Shown here: positions 1 to 5,469 of the stretch, piece by piece
Layout: every line of letters begins with the position of its first letter
Position numbering within the stretch: position 1 is the stretch's first letter
Assembly: GCA_026990885.1 (NCBI GenBank)
Contig: JALXCO010000181.1
Location: 1 to 5,469, forward strand
Direction: 5' to 3'
Length of the DNA: 5,469 nt
Source: Desulfurococcales archaeon
Lineage (GTDB): Archaea; Thermoproteota; Thermoprotei_A; Sulfolobales; AG1
Program-made: the position numbers and the translations under genes
The notes under the pieces: generated by a model
Databases searched by the model: none
Seen by the model: only the letters and a program-made list of their open reading frames with translations
What the model was told of the DNA's origin: nothing

Positions 1-195
1 AATCATAACTGGCCAGCCCATCGTTATGTGTTTCTTTACTGATGGATCTAGATCCCTAAGCCCCTTATTGGAGGCTACAGCAACTATGCAGTCGCCGCGG
101 GGTGTTAGATAGGTTTCTTTAGTTATCTCGAACGTAGATCTATGTGTAGCCTTTATATTCCTGTGACCCCTAGCTCTAATATGATCGTGATACAA
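1..195 (-). CDS. DUF371 family archaeal protein, N-terminal part (runs off the left edge)
   Basis: An open frame without stops gives 65 codons from a TTG at 195-193 to the window edge; the C-terminal part lies outside. The reading starts MYHDHIRARGHRNIKATHRS and continues with TFEIT (21-25) and TPRGDCIVAV (31-40), then ends in TMGWPVMI. The ARGHxNIxATH and LTPRGDCI blocks are the ones I recognise from DUF371, a small archaeal family of about 140 residues with no established function. His11, His18, Asp35 and Cys36 fall in the conserved blocks; a metal or nucleic-acid role would be a guess. No membrane segment or signal peptide is seen. TTG is preferred because no ATG or GTG lies nearby in frame, it puts the RGH block at the usual distance from the N-terminus, and an AGGAT stretch (205-201) precedes it. 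The gene begins 19 bp after the aconitase stop on the same strand, suggesting an operon. Family assignment is confident; the exact start is less so. Confidence 0.82.
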   Translation of the reverse strand, partial: MYHDHIRARGHRNIKATHRSTFEITKETYLTPRGDCIVAVASNKGLRDLDPSVKKHITMGWPVMI

Positions 196-214
196 TATGG
201 ATCCTAAATAGAAA

Positions 215-2917
215 TTATTTAGATCTTAAAATCTTTCTCAATACATATTGTAGAATCCCTCCATGCCTAAGATACTCTAATTCGGCCCATGTATCTACCC
301 TAGCGCGTAGCTTTATGCTTGTTGATGATCCATCCTTTCTGTTTATGATTAAAGTCACTTCACCCCTTGGCTTGAGATCCTTTAGCCCGATTATATCATA
401 TGTTTCTGAACCATCCAGCTTTAACTTGTCGGCGTTGTATCCATCCTCAAACTCTAGCGGTACTATACCCATACCAATCAAATTAGATCTATGGATCCTC
501 TCAAAACTCTCAGCAATCACAGCTTTAACTCCCAGAAGCTTAGGAGCCTTAGCAGCCCAATCCCTTGAACTACCCGCACCGTAGTTTTTACCAGCAACAA
601 TTATGAGTGGTACACCTTCAGACTTATACCTCATTGCCGCATCATAAACAGTCATAACCTCGCCGGAGGGATGATGAACTGTGTAGCCTCCCAACACGTC
701 TTTCAACATTTTGTTTCTGACCCCCTTACTAGCGAATGCTCCTCTTATCATGACCTCATGGTTGCCTCTCCTAGCCCCATACGTGTTGAACTCCTCGGGC
801 CTAACACCCATTTCAAGAAGATATTTGCCTGCTGGACTATCTATCTTTATTCTTCCAGCTGGAGATATATGATCTGTAGTTACCGAGTCACCCAGTATGA
901 GTAGCGCTCTAGCCCCATAGATATCCTGTAGCCCTGGAACCTTATCAAGCGTGAAATCAGCGAAAAACGGAGGCTTCCTAATATATGTGCTTCTGGGGTC
1001 CCACTCGTATGTGTCTCCAGAGGGGGCTTCAAGCTCCTTCCATTCCTTCGGAGCCTGCTCCTCTATATTTGAGTATTTCTCAATAAATATTTCGGGTGTT
1101 ATTACCTTATTGATGTATTGATCTATCTCTGACTTCGATGGCCAAATATCCTTTAAATATACGGGTCTACCTTCTTTATCGTGGCCCAAGGGGTCTTTTG
1201 AGAGATCTTTAAATACAGTCCCGGCTATAGCGTATGCTACAACAAGAATCGGTGACATGAGGTAGTCAGCCCTGATATCTGGGTGGACACGGCCCTCAAA
1301 ATTTCTATTACCCGATAAAACAGCTGACAGCAGTATCTCCTGCTCGGACAAGATCTTAGAGATCGGCTCTGGCAGGGGGCCTGAATTGCCTATACAGGTT
1401 GTGCATCCATAGCCAACAATATAGAATCCGAGCTCTTCTAGATATCTCAATAATCCAGATCTCTCGAGATACTCTGTAACGACCCTCGAACCAGGAGCTA
1501 GACTTGTCTTTATATATGGCTTCGGTCTCAATCCCTTTTCATATGCTTTCTTAGCTAGTATGCCTGACCCAATCATTACTTCAGGATTGCTTGTGTTTGT
1601 ACAGCTTGTGATCGCAGCTATAACTATGTCCCCATCCCTCAATCTATATTCTTTACCATTATACCTGATCGACGCCTCGGCAATACTGCCCGAAGGCATA
1701 CCCCTCCTCTTATTTCTATCCTCTATCAATTGCTTCAGGCTCTGGGGGACCTCGCTAAAGTTTAGTCTCTGCCATGGAAGTGAGGGTCCCGATATTGATG
1801 GCTCGACTGTGCTTAGATCTAGAGACAGCTTCTCAGAGAAATCTAGATCATCCTCCTTGAAAACGCCAAACATGTTTTGAAGTGTATAGTATTTCTCAAC
1901 TATATTGATTAGGTCTGAAGGTCTTCCAGTCAATCTTAGATATCTAATTGTTTCATCATCTACAGGAAACAACGCCGCTGTAGACCCATACTCTGGAGCC
2001 ATATTCGAGACTGTAGCCCTATCAGCAACACTTAAGCTCTTAACACCCTCCCCATAGAATTCCACAAATTTACCTACAACATTGTGTTTCCTGAGCATCT
2101 CAGTCAATGTCAATACCAGATCCGTGGCTGTGACACCCTCACGAAGCTCGCCATATAGATAGACACCCACAACTTTCGGTGTGGATATGGTTATCGGCTC
2201 CCCCAACATAGCGGCCTCCGCCTCTATACCACCGACTCCCCAGCCCAATACACCTAGCCCATTTATCATTGTTGTGTGTGAGTCCGTACCAACCAACGTA
2301 TCGAAGTATGCCAGATCATAGTCCCTGAATTCGTCGACCATAACTACTTTAGCTAGATACTCAAGATTAACTTGATGAATTATTCCCAGCCCGGGAGGAA
2401 ACACCCTGAAATTGCTGAATGCCTGCTGAGCCCATTTAAGGAACCTATACCGCTCCCAATTCCTCTTGAATTCCAGTTTTAGGTTTTTGATAAATGCGTC
2501 TTTAGATCCCCAGTAATCAACCTGGACTGAGTGATCTATTATCACGTCTACAGGGATCAGAGGATTAACCACAGAAGGGTCTCTACCCAGCTCCTTAGCA
2601 ACATCCCTCATGGTTGCTAGATCAACTATAGCAGGGACCCCAGTAAAATCCTGCATGATGACCCGGGCCACCTTAAAAGGTACCTCAATCATGGAGGATG
2701 CAGTCGGCTTCCATTCAGCTAGGTTCTTGATGTGTTCATTGGTGATAGTGAAGTTATCGTAATTCCTTAAGAGAGACTCGAGAATAATCCTGATTGTGAG
2801 GGGTAGACGATCTATATTATCATAGCCCAACTCCCTAAGCTTAGGTAGAGAATAGTAGTATATTTTTCTCCCATTAACCGTGAAAATATCGAGAACCTCT
2901 TTCAGCCCAGCGTCCAT
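215..2917 (-). CDS. acnA: Aconitate hydratase (AcnA/IRP1-type, 4Fe-4S)
   Basis: Cytosolic enzyme interconverting citrate and isocitrate through cis-aconitate with a [4Fe-4S] cluster. At 900 residues it has the normal length for the monomeric AcnA/IRP1 branch, not the mitochondrial or AcnB forms. The three cluster cysteines are Cys439 (ITSCTNTSNP) plus Cys505 and Cys508 (GYGCTTCIGNSG). Other signatures, in order, are QDFTGVPAIVDLA (89-101), DHS (128-130), GTDSHTTM (210-217), SGNRNFEGRVHP (535-546), GDSVTTDHISPAG (676-688) and TYGARRGN (712-719). Last is GAGSSRDWAAK (780-790) in the C-terminal swivel domain, where Ser783 should be the catalytic base and Arg785 its partner. No key residue is missing and the frame is intact. 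The start ATG (2917-2915) has a GGTGA ribosome binding site six bases upstream. DUF371 follows on the same strand; tRNA-Asn is divergent upstream. It supplies isocitrate for 2-oxoglutarate and glutamate synthesis; whether the cycle runs oxidatively or reductively cannot be told here. Confidence 0.97.
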   Translation of the reverse strand: MDAGLKEVLDIFTVNGRKIYYYSLPKLRELGYDNIDRLPLTIRIILESLLRNYDNFTITNEHIKNLAEWKPTASSMIEVPFKVARVIMQDFTGVPAIVDLATMRDVAKELGRDPSVVNPLIPVDVIIDHSVQVDYWGSKDAFIKNLKLEFKRNWERYRFLKWAQQAFSNFRVFPPGLGIIHQVNLEYLAKVVMVDEFRDYDLAYFDTLVGTDSHTTMINGLGVLGWGVGGIEAEAAMLGEPITISTPKVVGVYLYGELREGVTATDLVLTLTEMLRKHNVVGKFVEFYGEGVKSLSVADRATVSNMAPEYGSTAALFPVDDETIRYLRLTGRPSDLINIVEKYYTLQNMFGVFKEDDLDFSEKLSLDLSTVEPSISGPSLPWQRLNFSEVPQSLKQLIEDRNKRRGMPSGSIAEASIRYNGKEYRLRDGDIVIAAITSCTNTSNPEVMIGSGILAKKAYEKGLRPKPYIKTSLAPGSRVVTEYLERSGLLRYLEELGFYIVGYGCTTCIGNSGPLPEPISKILSEQEILLSAVLSGNRNFEGRVHPDIRADYLMSPILVVAYAIAGTVFKDLSKDPLGHDKEGRPVYLKDIWPSKSEIDQYINKVITPEIFIEKYSNIEEQAPKEWKELEAPSGDTYEWDPRSTYIRKPPFFADFTLDKVPGLQDIYGARALLILGDSVTTDHISPAGRIKIDSPAGKYLLEMGVRPEEFNTYGARRGNHEVMIRGAFASKGVRNKMLKDVLGGYTVHHPSGEVMTVYDAAMRYKSEGVPLIIVAGKNYGAGSSRDWAAKAPKLLGVKAVIAESFERIHRSNLIGMGIVPLEFEDGYNADKLKLDGSETYDIIGLKDLKPRGEVTLIINRKDGSSTSIKLRARVDTWAELEYLRHGGILQYVLRKILRSK

Positions 2918-2923
2918 AGAGAT

Positions 2924-2928
2924 TCACC
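2924..2928 (-). promoter_or_regulatory. Ribosome binding site of aconitase
   Basis: The minus strand reads GGTGA followed by six bases and then ATG. This matches the archaeal anti-Shine-Dalgarno core (CACCUCC/UCACC) at a normal spacing and supports the ATG at 2917 as the start. It also implies that the transcript has a short leader and is not leaderless. Confidence 0.75.
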
Positions 2929-2929
2929 A

Positions 2930-2945
2930 CAATATGTATATATTG
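2930..2945. repeat. Perfect inverted repeat in the aconitase leader, possible operator
   Basis: CAATAT-GTAT-ATATTG is a perfect palindrome with 6-bp arms and a 4-bp spacer. It lies between the candidate box A and the ribosome binding site of aconitase, where the transcription start is expected. A dimeric repressor bound there would block initiation, a common archaeal mode of control. The sequence is AT-rich, so a chance origin cannot be excluded. Confidence 0.35.
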
Positions 2946-2966
2946 TATTAAAAGAAAAAAATAAAG
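2945..2966 (-). promoter_or_regulatory. Candidate aconitase promoter (box A region)
   Basis: Read on the minus strand this stretch is a T-rich block (TTTATTTTTTTC) running into CTTTTAATAC, both of which fit the loose archaeal TATA consensus. If the distal part (centre near 2962) is used, transcription would begin near 2936 and the GGTGA site would lie in the leader. If the proximal TTTTAATA (2953-2946) is used, it would begin around 2924, too close for that site. The distal choice is therefore favoured. The region is clearly promoter-like, but the exact box is not resolved. Confidence 0.45.
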
Positions 2967-2977
2967 CTATTATAGCT
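2965..2977. repeat. Inverted repeat upstream of the aconitase promoter
   Basis: AGCTAT-T-ATAGCT is a perfect inverted repeat with 6-bp arms around a single base. It abuts the T-rich promoter block of aconitase on its upstream side, a position suited to an activator or second operator. This is a structural observation only; its arms differ from those of the palindrome at 2930-2945, so the two are not obviously sites for the same factor. Confidence 0.3.
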
Positions 2978-3032
2978 AGCATTGTACCGCAATATAAACC
3001 CTTATTCCATGATATAAATAAAAGTTTTAAGC

Positions 3033-3073
3033 TCTGAGTAATTCAGATGATTATGGGCCAATCCAAGCATAAT
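3033..3073. repeat. Two short inverted repeats in the tRNA-Asn upstream region
   Basis: TCTGA-N5-TCAGA occupies 3033-3047 and ATTATG-N12-CATAAT occupies 3050-3073. The right arm of the second coincides with the weak candidate tRNA box A. Arms of five and six bases are short and may be chance. The rest of the 2978-3100 stretch shows no supported gene in either direction. Confidence 0.22.
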
Positions 3074-3075
3074 AA
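3068..3075 (+). promoter_or_regulatory. Weak candidate box A for tRNA-Asn
   Basis: CATAATAA is centred about 29 bp before the mature tRNA 5' end, which would put initiation a few bases ahead of the gene, as is usual for archaeal tRNAs. It is a poor TATA match. A better AT-rich box, GATATAAATAAAA at 3011-3023, would imply a 5' leader of more than 50 bases. Confidence 0.3.
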
Positions 3076-3100
3076 CCAAAACCCCATCAACGATACATGT

Positions 3101-3173
3101 GCCGGGGTAGCTCAGCTGGTAGAGCGCCGGGCTGTTAACCCGGTGGTCGGAGGTTCGAATCCTCCCCCCGGCG
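3101..3173 (+). tRNA. tRNA-Asn (anticodon GUU)
   Basis: A complete 73-nt cloverleaf folds by eye. The acceptor stem is GCCGGGG (3101-3107) with CCCCGGC (3166-3172). The D arm is GCTC/GAGC (3110-3113, 3122-3125) with an AGCTGGTA loop. The anticodon stem is CCGGG/CCCGG (3127-3131, 3139-3143) around loop CTGTTAA, giving anticodon GTT at 3134-3136, which reads AAC/AAU. The variable loop is TGGTC, and the T arm is GGAGG/CCTCC with loop TTCGAAT. All stem pairs are Watson-Crick and almost all G-C, as in hyperthermophiles. The discriminator is G73. The next bases are CATAATA, so CCA is not encoded and must be added after transcription. There is no intron. No duplicated tRNA 3' end is present in the window, so there is no sign of element integration here. 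Confidence 0.97.
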
Positions 3174-3235
3174 CATAATACTGGATTTGGGCTCCATAGG
3201 CTTTCTGCTTATTTGATCCATGATCGCTATTTTAA

Positions 3236-3244
3236 GTTTATATT
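3236..3244 (+). promoter_or_regulatory. Candidate promoter (box A) of the M48 protease gene
   Basis: GTTTATATT is a good archaeal box A. With the usual spacing of about 25 bases, transcription would start near 3266, leaving a leader of about 18 bases that includes the GGTG ribosome binding site. A second AT-rich box (TTTTTTATAA, 3248-3257) would start too close to the ATG to include that site, and may serve instead as the tRNA stop signal. Confidence 0.45.
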
Positions 3245-3247
3245 TAC

Positions 3248-3253
3248 TTTTTT
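3248..3253 (+). terminator. T-tract, possible tRNA-Asn terminator
   Basis: A run of six T residues is the longest T-tract downstream of the tRNA and is preceded by further T-rich sequence (3229-3247). Archaeal RNA polymerase stops at such runs without a hairpin. It lies 75 bp beyond the tRNA and overlaps the protease promoter region, so the assignment is tentative. Confidence 0.35.
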
Positions 3254-3271
3254 ATAACTATTTTAATTAAG

Positions 3272-3275
3272 GGTG
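3272..3275 (+). promoter_or_regulatory. Ribosome binding site of the M48 protease gene
   Basis: GGTG, eight bases ahead of the ATG at 3284, pairs with the CACC core of the archaeal 16S rRNA 3' end. An in-frame stop (TAA at 3233-3235) and the absence of any other ATG, GTG or TTG between it and 3284 make this the only reasonable start. Confidence 0.6.
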
Positions 3276-3283
3276 CTGTAAAC

Positions 3284-4330
3284 ATGGTATTTCTTTTAGA
3301 TCCAGTAGCCATCGCCGCCTACATGCTGGGATACGTAGTTATGATAGCTTTGGCCTCTACTGTGGCGCCGAAGGTAGCTAACAAGGTCTCTGGCAGGTTC
3401 TCACTGTATGCATCAATGGCTATTTTATCGGTTTTAATAGTGGCTCTTACCGCCAGCGTTATATATATAATATTGAGTATTGCTGGATTGAGCTATATAA
3501 GTATAACTGGGCTCATTATTTTCGTGATTATAGCTAATATTATAATGTATCTAGTGTCGCCATACATGATCAACGCTATGTATGGGGCGAAGCACGATCC
3601 ATCACTACAGATGATCGTTAATAACGTGGCCCAAAGACTAGGATATAAGAAACCACCAAAAGCTGTGGTAGTTAACGGCCCGCCAAACGCGTTTGCGTAT
3701 GGAAACATAATTTCAGGAAAATACGTAGCTGTAACCAGAACAATGCTGAGGTTAACCGATAGAAAAGAGCTGGAAGCCGTAATAGGCCACGAGATAGGCC
3801 ACCACATGCATAGAGACAACGCCATAATGCTGCTTCTAGGCATACTGCCCTCAGTAATCTACTACCTAGGGATAAGCTTAATACACCTAACCCTCTGGGG
3901 AGGCAACAGAAGAAACGGTAATCCAGGAATACTAATAGCGGTAGGGGTACTAGCCATAATAGTATCGTTCATAGTTCAGATACTGGTTCTAGCATTCAGC
4001 AGATTGAGAGAGTACTTCGCCGACATAGAGGGGGCAAAAGCAGCAGGAAAGGAAGCAATGCAGAAAGCTCTAGCTAAAATACATATATACTACTCGAGAG
4101 ACCCAGAAGCGAAAGAGATTGTTAGCGAAAGCAAGTTCAGAACGCTATTTATATATGCACTAGTTGAGAGCGTGGCCAACCCCTTCTATAACATAGGTAG
4201 AAGCGAGATAGAAAGGCTGATGAGAATGAAGATATCACCGGTAGCGGAGATCCTATCGACACACCCACCCATACCTAAAAGATTAAAATTCCTTGAAGAT
4301 CTGGAGATAGGTTACTATAGGGTATACTAA
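3284..4330 (+). CDS. htpX: M48 family (HtpX-like) membrane zinc metalloprotease
   Basis: Integral membrane zinc endopeptidase of peptidase family M48B, expected to degrade misfolded membrane proteins with its catalytic domain on the cytosolic side. The zinc site is HEIGHH: His169, catalytic Glu170, His173. The third ligand should be Glu243 in SRLREYFADIEGA (239-251), the usual second motif. NAFAYG (135-140) and the C-terminal STHPPIPKRLKFLEDL (325-340) are further family marks. Hydrophobic segments appear at about 7-28, 44-68, 73-97, 180-204 and 216-238. HtpX proteins usually have two before the catalytic domain, so the first may be an addition, and 348 residues is somewhat longer than typical. 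The gene has its own promoter region after tRNA-Asn and T-tracts after its stop, so it is probably monocistronic. Family and catalytic competence are clear; equivalence to bacterial HtpX in physiology is inferred. Confidence 0.93.
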   Translation: MVFLLDPVAIAAYMLGYVVMIALASTVAPKVANKVSGRFSLYASMAILSVLIVALTASVIYIILSIAGLSYISITGLIIFVIIANIIMYLVSPYMINAMYGAKHDPSLQMIVNNVAQRLGYKKPPKAVVVNGPPNAFAYGNIISGKYVAVTRTMLRLTDRKELEAVIGHEIGHHMHRDNAIMLLLGILPSVIYYLGISLIHLTLWGGNRRNGNPGILIAVGVLAIIVSFIVQILVLAFSRLREYFADIEGAKAAGKEAMQKALAKIHIYYSRDPEAKEIVSESKFRTLFIYALVESVANPFYNIGRSEIERLMRMKISPVAEILSTHPPIPKRLKFLEDLEIGYYRVY

Positions 4331-4348
4331 AATATAGATTAAAACTAG

Positions 4349-4370
4349 TTTTTATAGTTAAATAATTTTT
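4349..4370 (+). terminator. Double T-tract after the protease gene
   Basis: Two runs of five T residues (4349-4353 and 4366-4370) lie 19 and 36 bases after the stop codon in a very AT-rich spacer, with no strong hairpin. This matches the T-tract termination used by archaeal RNA polymerase and would separate the protease from the aminotransferase transcript. Confidence 0.5.
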
Positions 4371-4412
4371 AATAATATTACTGTATAGTCATCGATATTA
4401 ATCACCATACCA

Positions 4413-4428
4413 TATTATTTAAACGAGG
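4413..4428 (+). promoter_or_regulatory. Candidate promoter and Shine-Dalgarno-like site of the aminotransferase
   Basis: TATTATTTAAA (4413-4423) is a box A candidate whose expected start point falls at about 4440-4445, essentially on the TTG codon, so the message may be leaderless. GAGG (4425-4428), 11 bases before the TTG, could be a ribosome binding site if transcription begins further upstream. The sequence does not decide between the two. Confidence 0.42.
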
Positions 4429-4439
4429 ACTGATAATCT

Positions 4440-5469
4440 TTGTCGCAAAACAAACCAATCAATCATGTAAACCCCGTGATTTCGGAACTTAAAGGAGAAA
4501 AAGGCTTCCTCTATATAGAGCGGGCAAAGCAACTTGCGTCTAAAGGGTACAAAGTAATAAGCTTCGGCGTGGGACAGCCGGATATACCTACGCCTGACCA
4601 TATAATAGATAAAGCCAAAGAGGCGCTAGACAACAAAATAACGGGGTATACCGAAACAAACGGGATCAAGGGGCTGAGAGAAGCAATAGCAGAGTATCTA
4701 AATAACAGATACGACGCGCAAGCAGATCCGGAAGACATTATAGTTACCACAGGGGCAAAGACAGCGCTTTTCCTAGCTATAGCGTCCTATATAAAGCCAG
4801 GAGACAAGATACTGATACCAGAACCAAGCTATCCAGCATATGGTGAGGTAGCTAGATTCCTAGGAGCCCAACCGATCTACATAAAAATGGATTTCGACCA
4901 GTATAACGGATTTAGAATAGATATAGATAAGCTGAAAGAAGCCATCGATAGCAGAACAAAGATGATCGTGCTTAACAACCCACACAACCCCACAGGAAAA
5001 GTATTTACTTGGGAAGAGGTAAAAGAGATATTCCAGCTAGCTGTAGACAACAGCATGCTAATACTTGCCGACGAGATATACGACAACTTTACGTATGAGA
5101 AAACCTTCAAGAGCATACTATCGATACCGGAATGGAAAGACTATGTGCTATATGTCAACGGCTTCAGCAAGACGTTCTCGATGACTGGATGGAGACTCGG
5201 GTACCTAGCAGTTAAGAAAGATATAGCGCGATCACTAACCAGGCTAGCGGTCAACATATACAGTTGCGCCCCCAGCTTCGTGCAGGTTGCAGGTATAGAG
5301 GCTCTAAAAGGGGATTGGGACCCCATCTATAAGATGATTGAAGAGTTTAGAGTCAGAAGAGACGCTCTATATAACGAGCTAAGCAGTATACCTGGGTTCA
5401 AGGTGTGGAAACCCGAAGGGGCATTCTATATGTTTCCAAAGATAGACGAGATTCTAAACAGTATAGATA
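4440..5469 (+). CDS. PLP-dependent class I aminotransferase, aspartate aminotransferase-like (runs off the right edge)
   Basis: Cytosolic transaminase that moves an amino group between an amino acid and a 2-oxo acid on pyridoxal phosphate; aspartate/2-oxoglutarate is the best guess. The frame gives 343 codons before the window ends, against roughly 400 for the family, so the C-terminus with the substrate-carboxylate arginine is missing. Visible marks are FGVGQPDIPTP (42-52), GYTETNGIKGLREAI (69-83), NNPHNPTG (179-186, PLP-contacting Asn183) and ADEIYDNF (210-217, Asp211 and Tyr214). The PLP Schiff-base lysine is Lys244 in NGFSKTFSMTGWRLGY (240-255). From memory this closely resembles Sulfolobus AspC, including NIYSCAPSF (272-280) and GAFYMFP (327-333). 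The start is TTG at 4440: a stop (TAA, 4434-4436) lies two codons upstream, there is no early ATG, and a GTG at 4476 would shorten the N-terminal arm. It follows the protease gene by 109 bp, probably as a separate transcript. An aromatic or alanine aminotransferase remains possible. Confidence 0.9.
   Translation, partial: MSQNKPINHVNPVISELKGEKGFLYIERAKQLASKGYKVISFGVGQPDIPTPDHIIDKAKEALDNKITGYTETNGIKGLREAIAEYLNNRYDAQADPEDIIVTTGAKTALFLAIASYIKPGDKILIPEPSYPAYGEVARFLGAQPIYIKMDFDQYNGFRIDIDKLKEAIDSRTKMIVLNNPHNPTGKVFTWEEVKEIFQLAVDNSMLILADEIYDNFTYEKTFKSILSIPEWKDYVLYVNGFSKTFSMTGWRLGYLAVKKDIARSLTRLAVNIYSCAPSFVQVAGIEALKGDWDPIYKMIEEFRVRRDALYNELSSIPGFKVWKPEGAFYMFPKIDEILNSID

Noticed and set aside
192..199. 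Shared 8-mer CATATTGT (minus strand) before the DUF371 start and in the acnA leader
   Set aside because: The same 8-mer also occurs inside the acnA coding region on the opposite strand (near 244-251), so it is more likely chance in AT-rich sequence than a common regulatory site.
315..1880. Open frames on the plus strand inside the aconitase gene (315-584, 671-904, 1560-1880)
   Set aside because: They lie opposite conserved aconitase sequence, show no recognisable motif, and have no promoter or ribosome binding site of their own; they are shadows of the real gene.
3033..3055. Possible C/D box small RNA upstream of the tRNA (CTGA near GATGAT)
   Set aside because: The boxes are imperfect, in the wrong order and too close together for a C/D guide RNA; no full C, D', C', D set can be placed.
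3101..3180. tRNA-Asn as an attachment site for an integrated element
   Set aside because: No second copy of the tRNA 3' end, no integrase and no change in gene character is seen on either side within the window.
3493..3843. Minus-strand open frame of 116 codons inside the M48 protease gene
   Set aside because: It is antisense to the membrane segments and HEIGHH motif; its hydrophobic look comes from the complement of the hydrophobic codons.
4419..5326. Minus-strand open frames across the aminotransferase (4419-4601, 4511-4750, 4877-5116, 5141-5326)
   Set aside because: The plus strand carries an uninterrupted aminotransferase with all PLP motifs, so the antisense frames are by-products of codon composition.

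Overview
The window looks like part of the chromosome of a hyperthermophilic archaeon, most likely a crenarchaeon (Thermoproteota). The supporting signs are an archaea-specific DUF371 gene and a tRNA with almost purely G-C stems and no encoded CCA. Arg codons are mostly AGA/AGG and Ile codons mostly ATA, the coding strands are purine-rich, and short AT-rich box-A promoters sit close to the starts. The aminotransferase also closely resembles, from memory, the aspartate aminotransferase of Sulfolobus. Genus and species cannot be read from the sequence alone.

Layout: positions 1-195 (minus strand) hold the N-terminal 65 codons of a DUF371 protein, cut by the window edge. Positions 215-2917 (minus) are a complete AcnA-type aconitase of 900 residues. 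DUF371 lies 19 bp downstream of it with no T-rich terminator between, so the two are probably co-transcribed. Positions 2918-3100 are a divergent intergenic region with the aconitase promoter and ribosome binding site, several short inverted repeats, and the weakly defined tRNA promoter. Positions 3101-3173 (plus) are an intron-less tRNA-Asn(GUU). Positions 3284-4330 (plus) encode an M48/HtpX-like membrane zinc protease, followed by two T-tracts. Positions 4440-5469 (plus) hold the first 343 codons of a PLP-dependent class I aminotransferase that starts with TTG and runs off the right edge.

Functionally this is a housekeeping region. Aconitase makes isocitrate on the route to 2-oxoglutarate. 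The aminotransferase probably uses the 2-oxoglutarate/glutamate and oxaloacetate/aspartate pairs, so both act where central carbon and nitrogen metabolism meet, but nothing shows co-regulation. The HtpX-like protein would handle membrane-protein quality control. I found no mobile element, CRISPR array, defence cassette or clearly new system. The points most worth a second look are the DUF371 gene beside aconitase, the palindromes around the aconitase promoter, the possible extra N-terminal membrane segment of the protease, and the TTG start of the aminotransferase.
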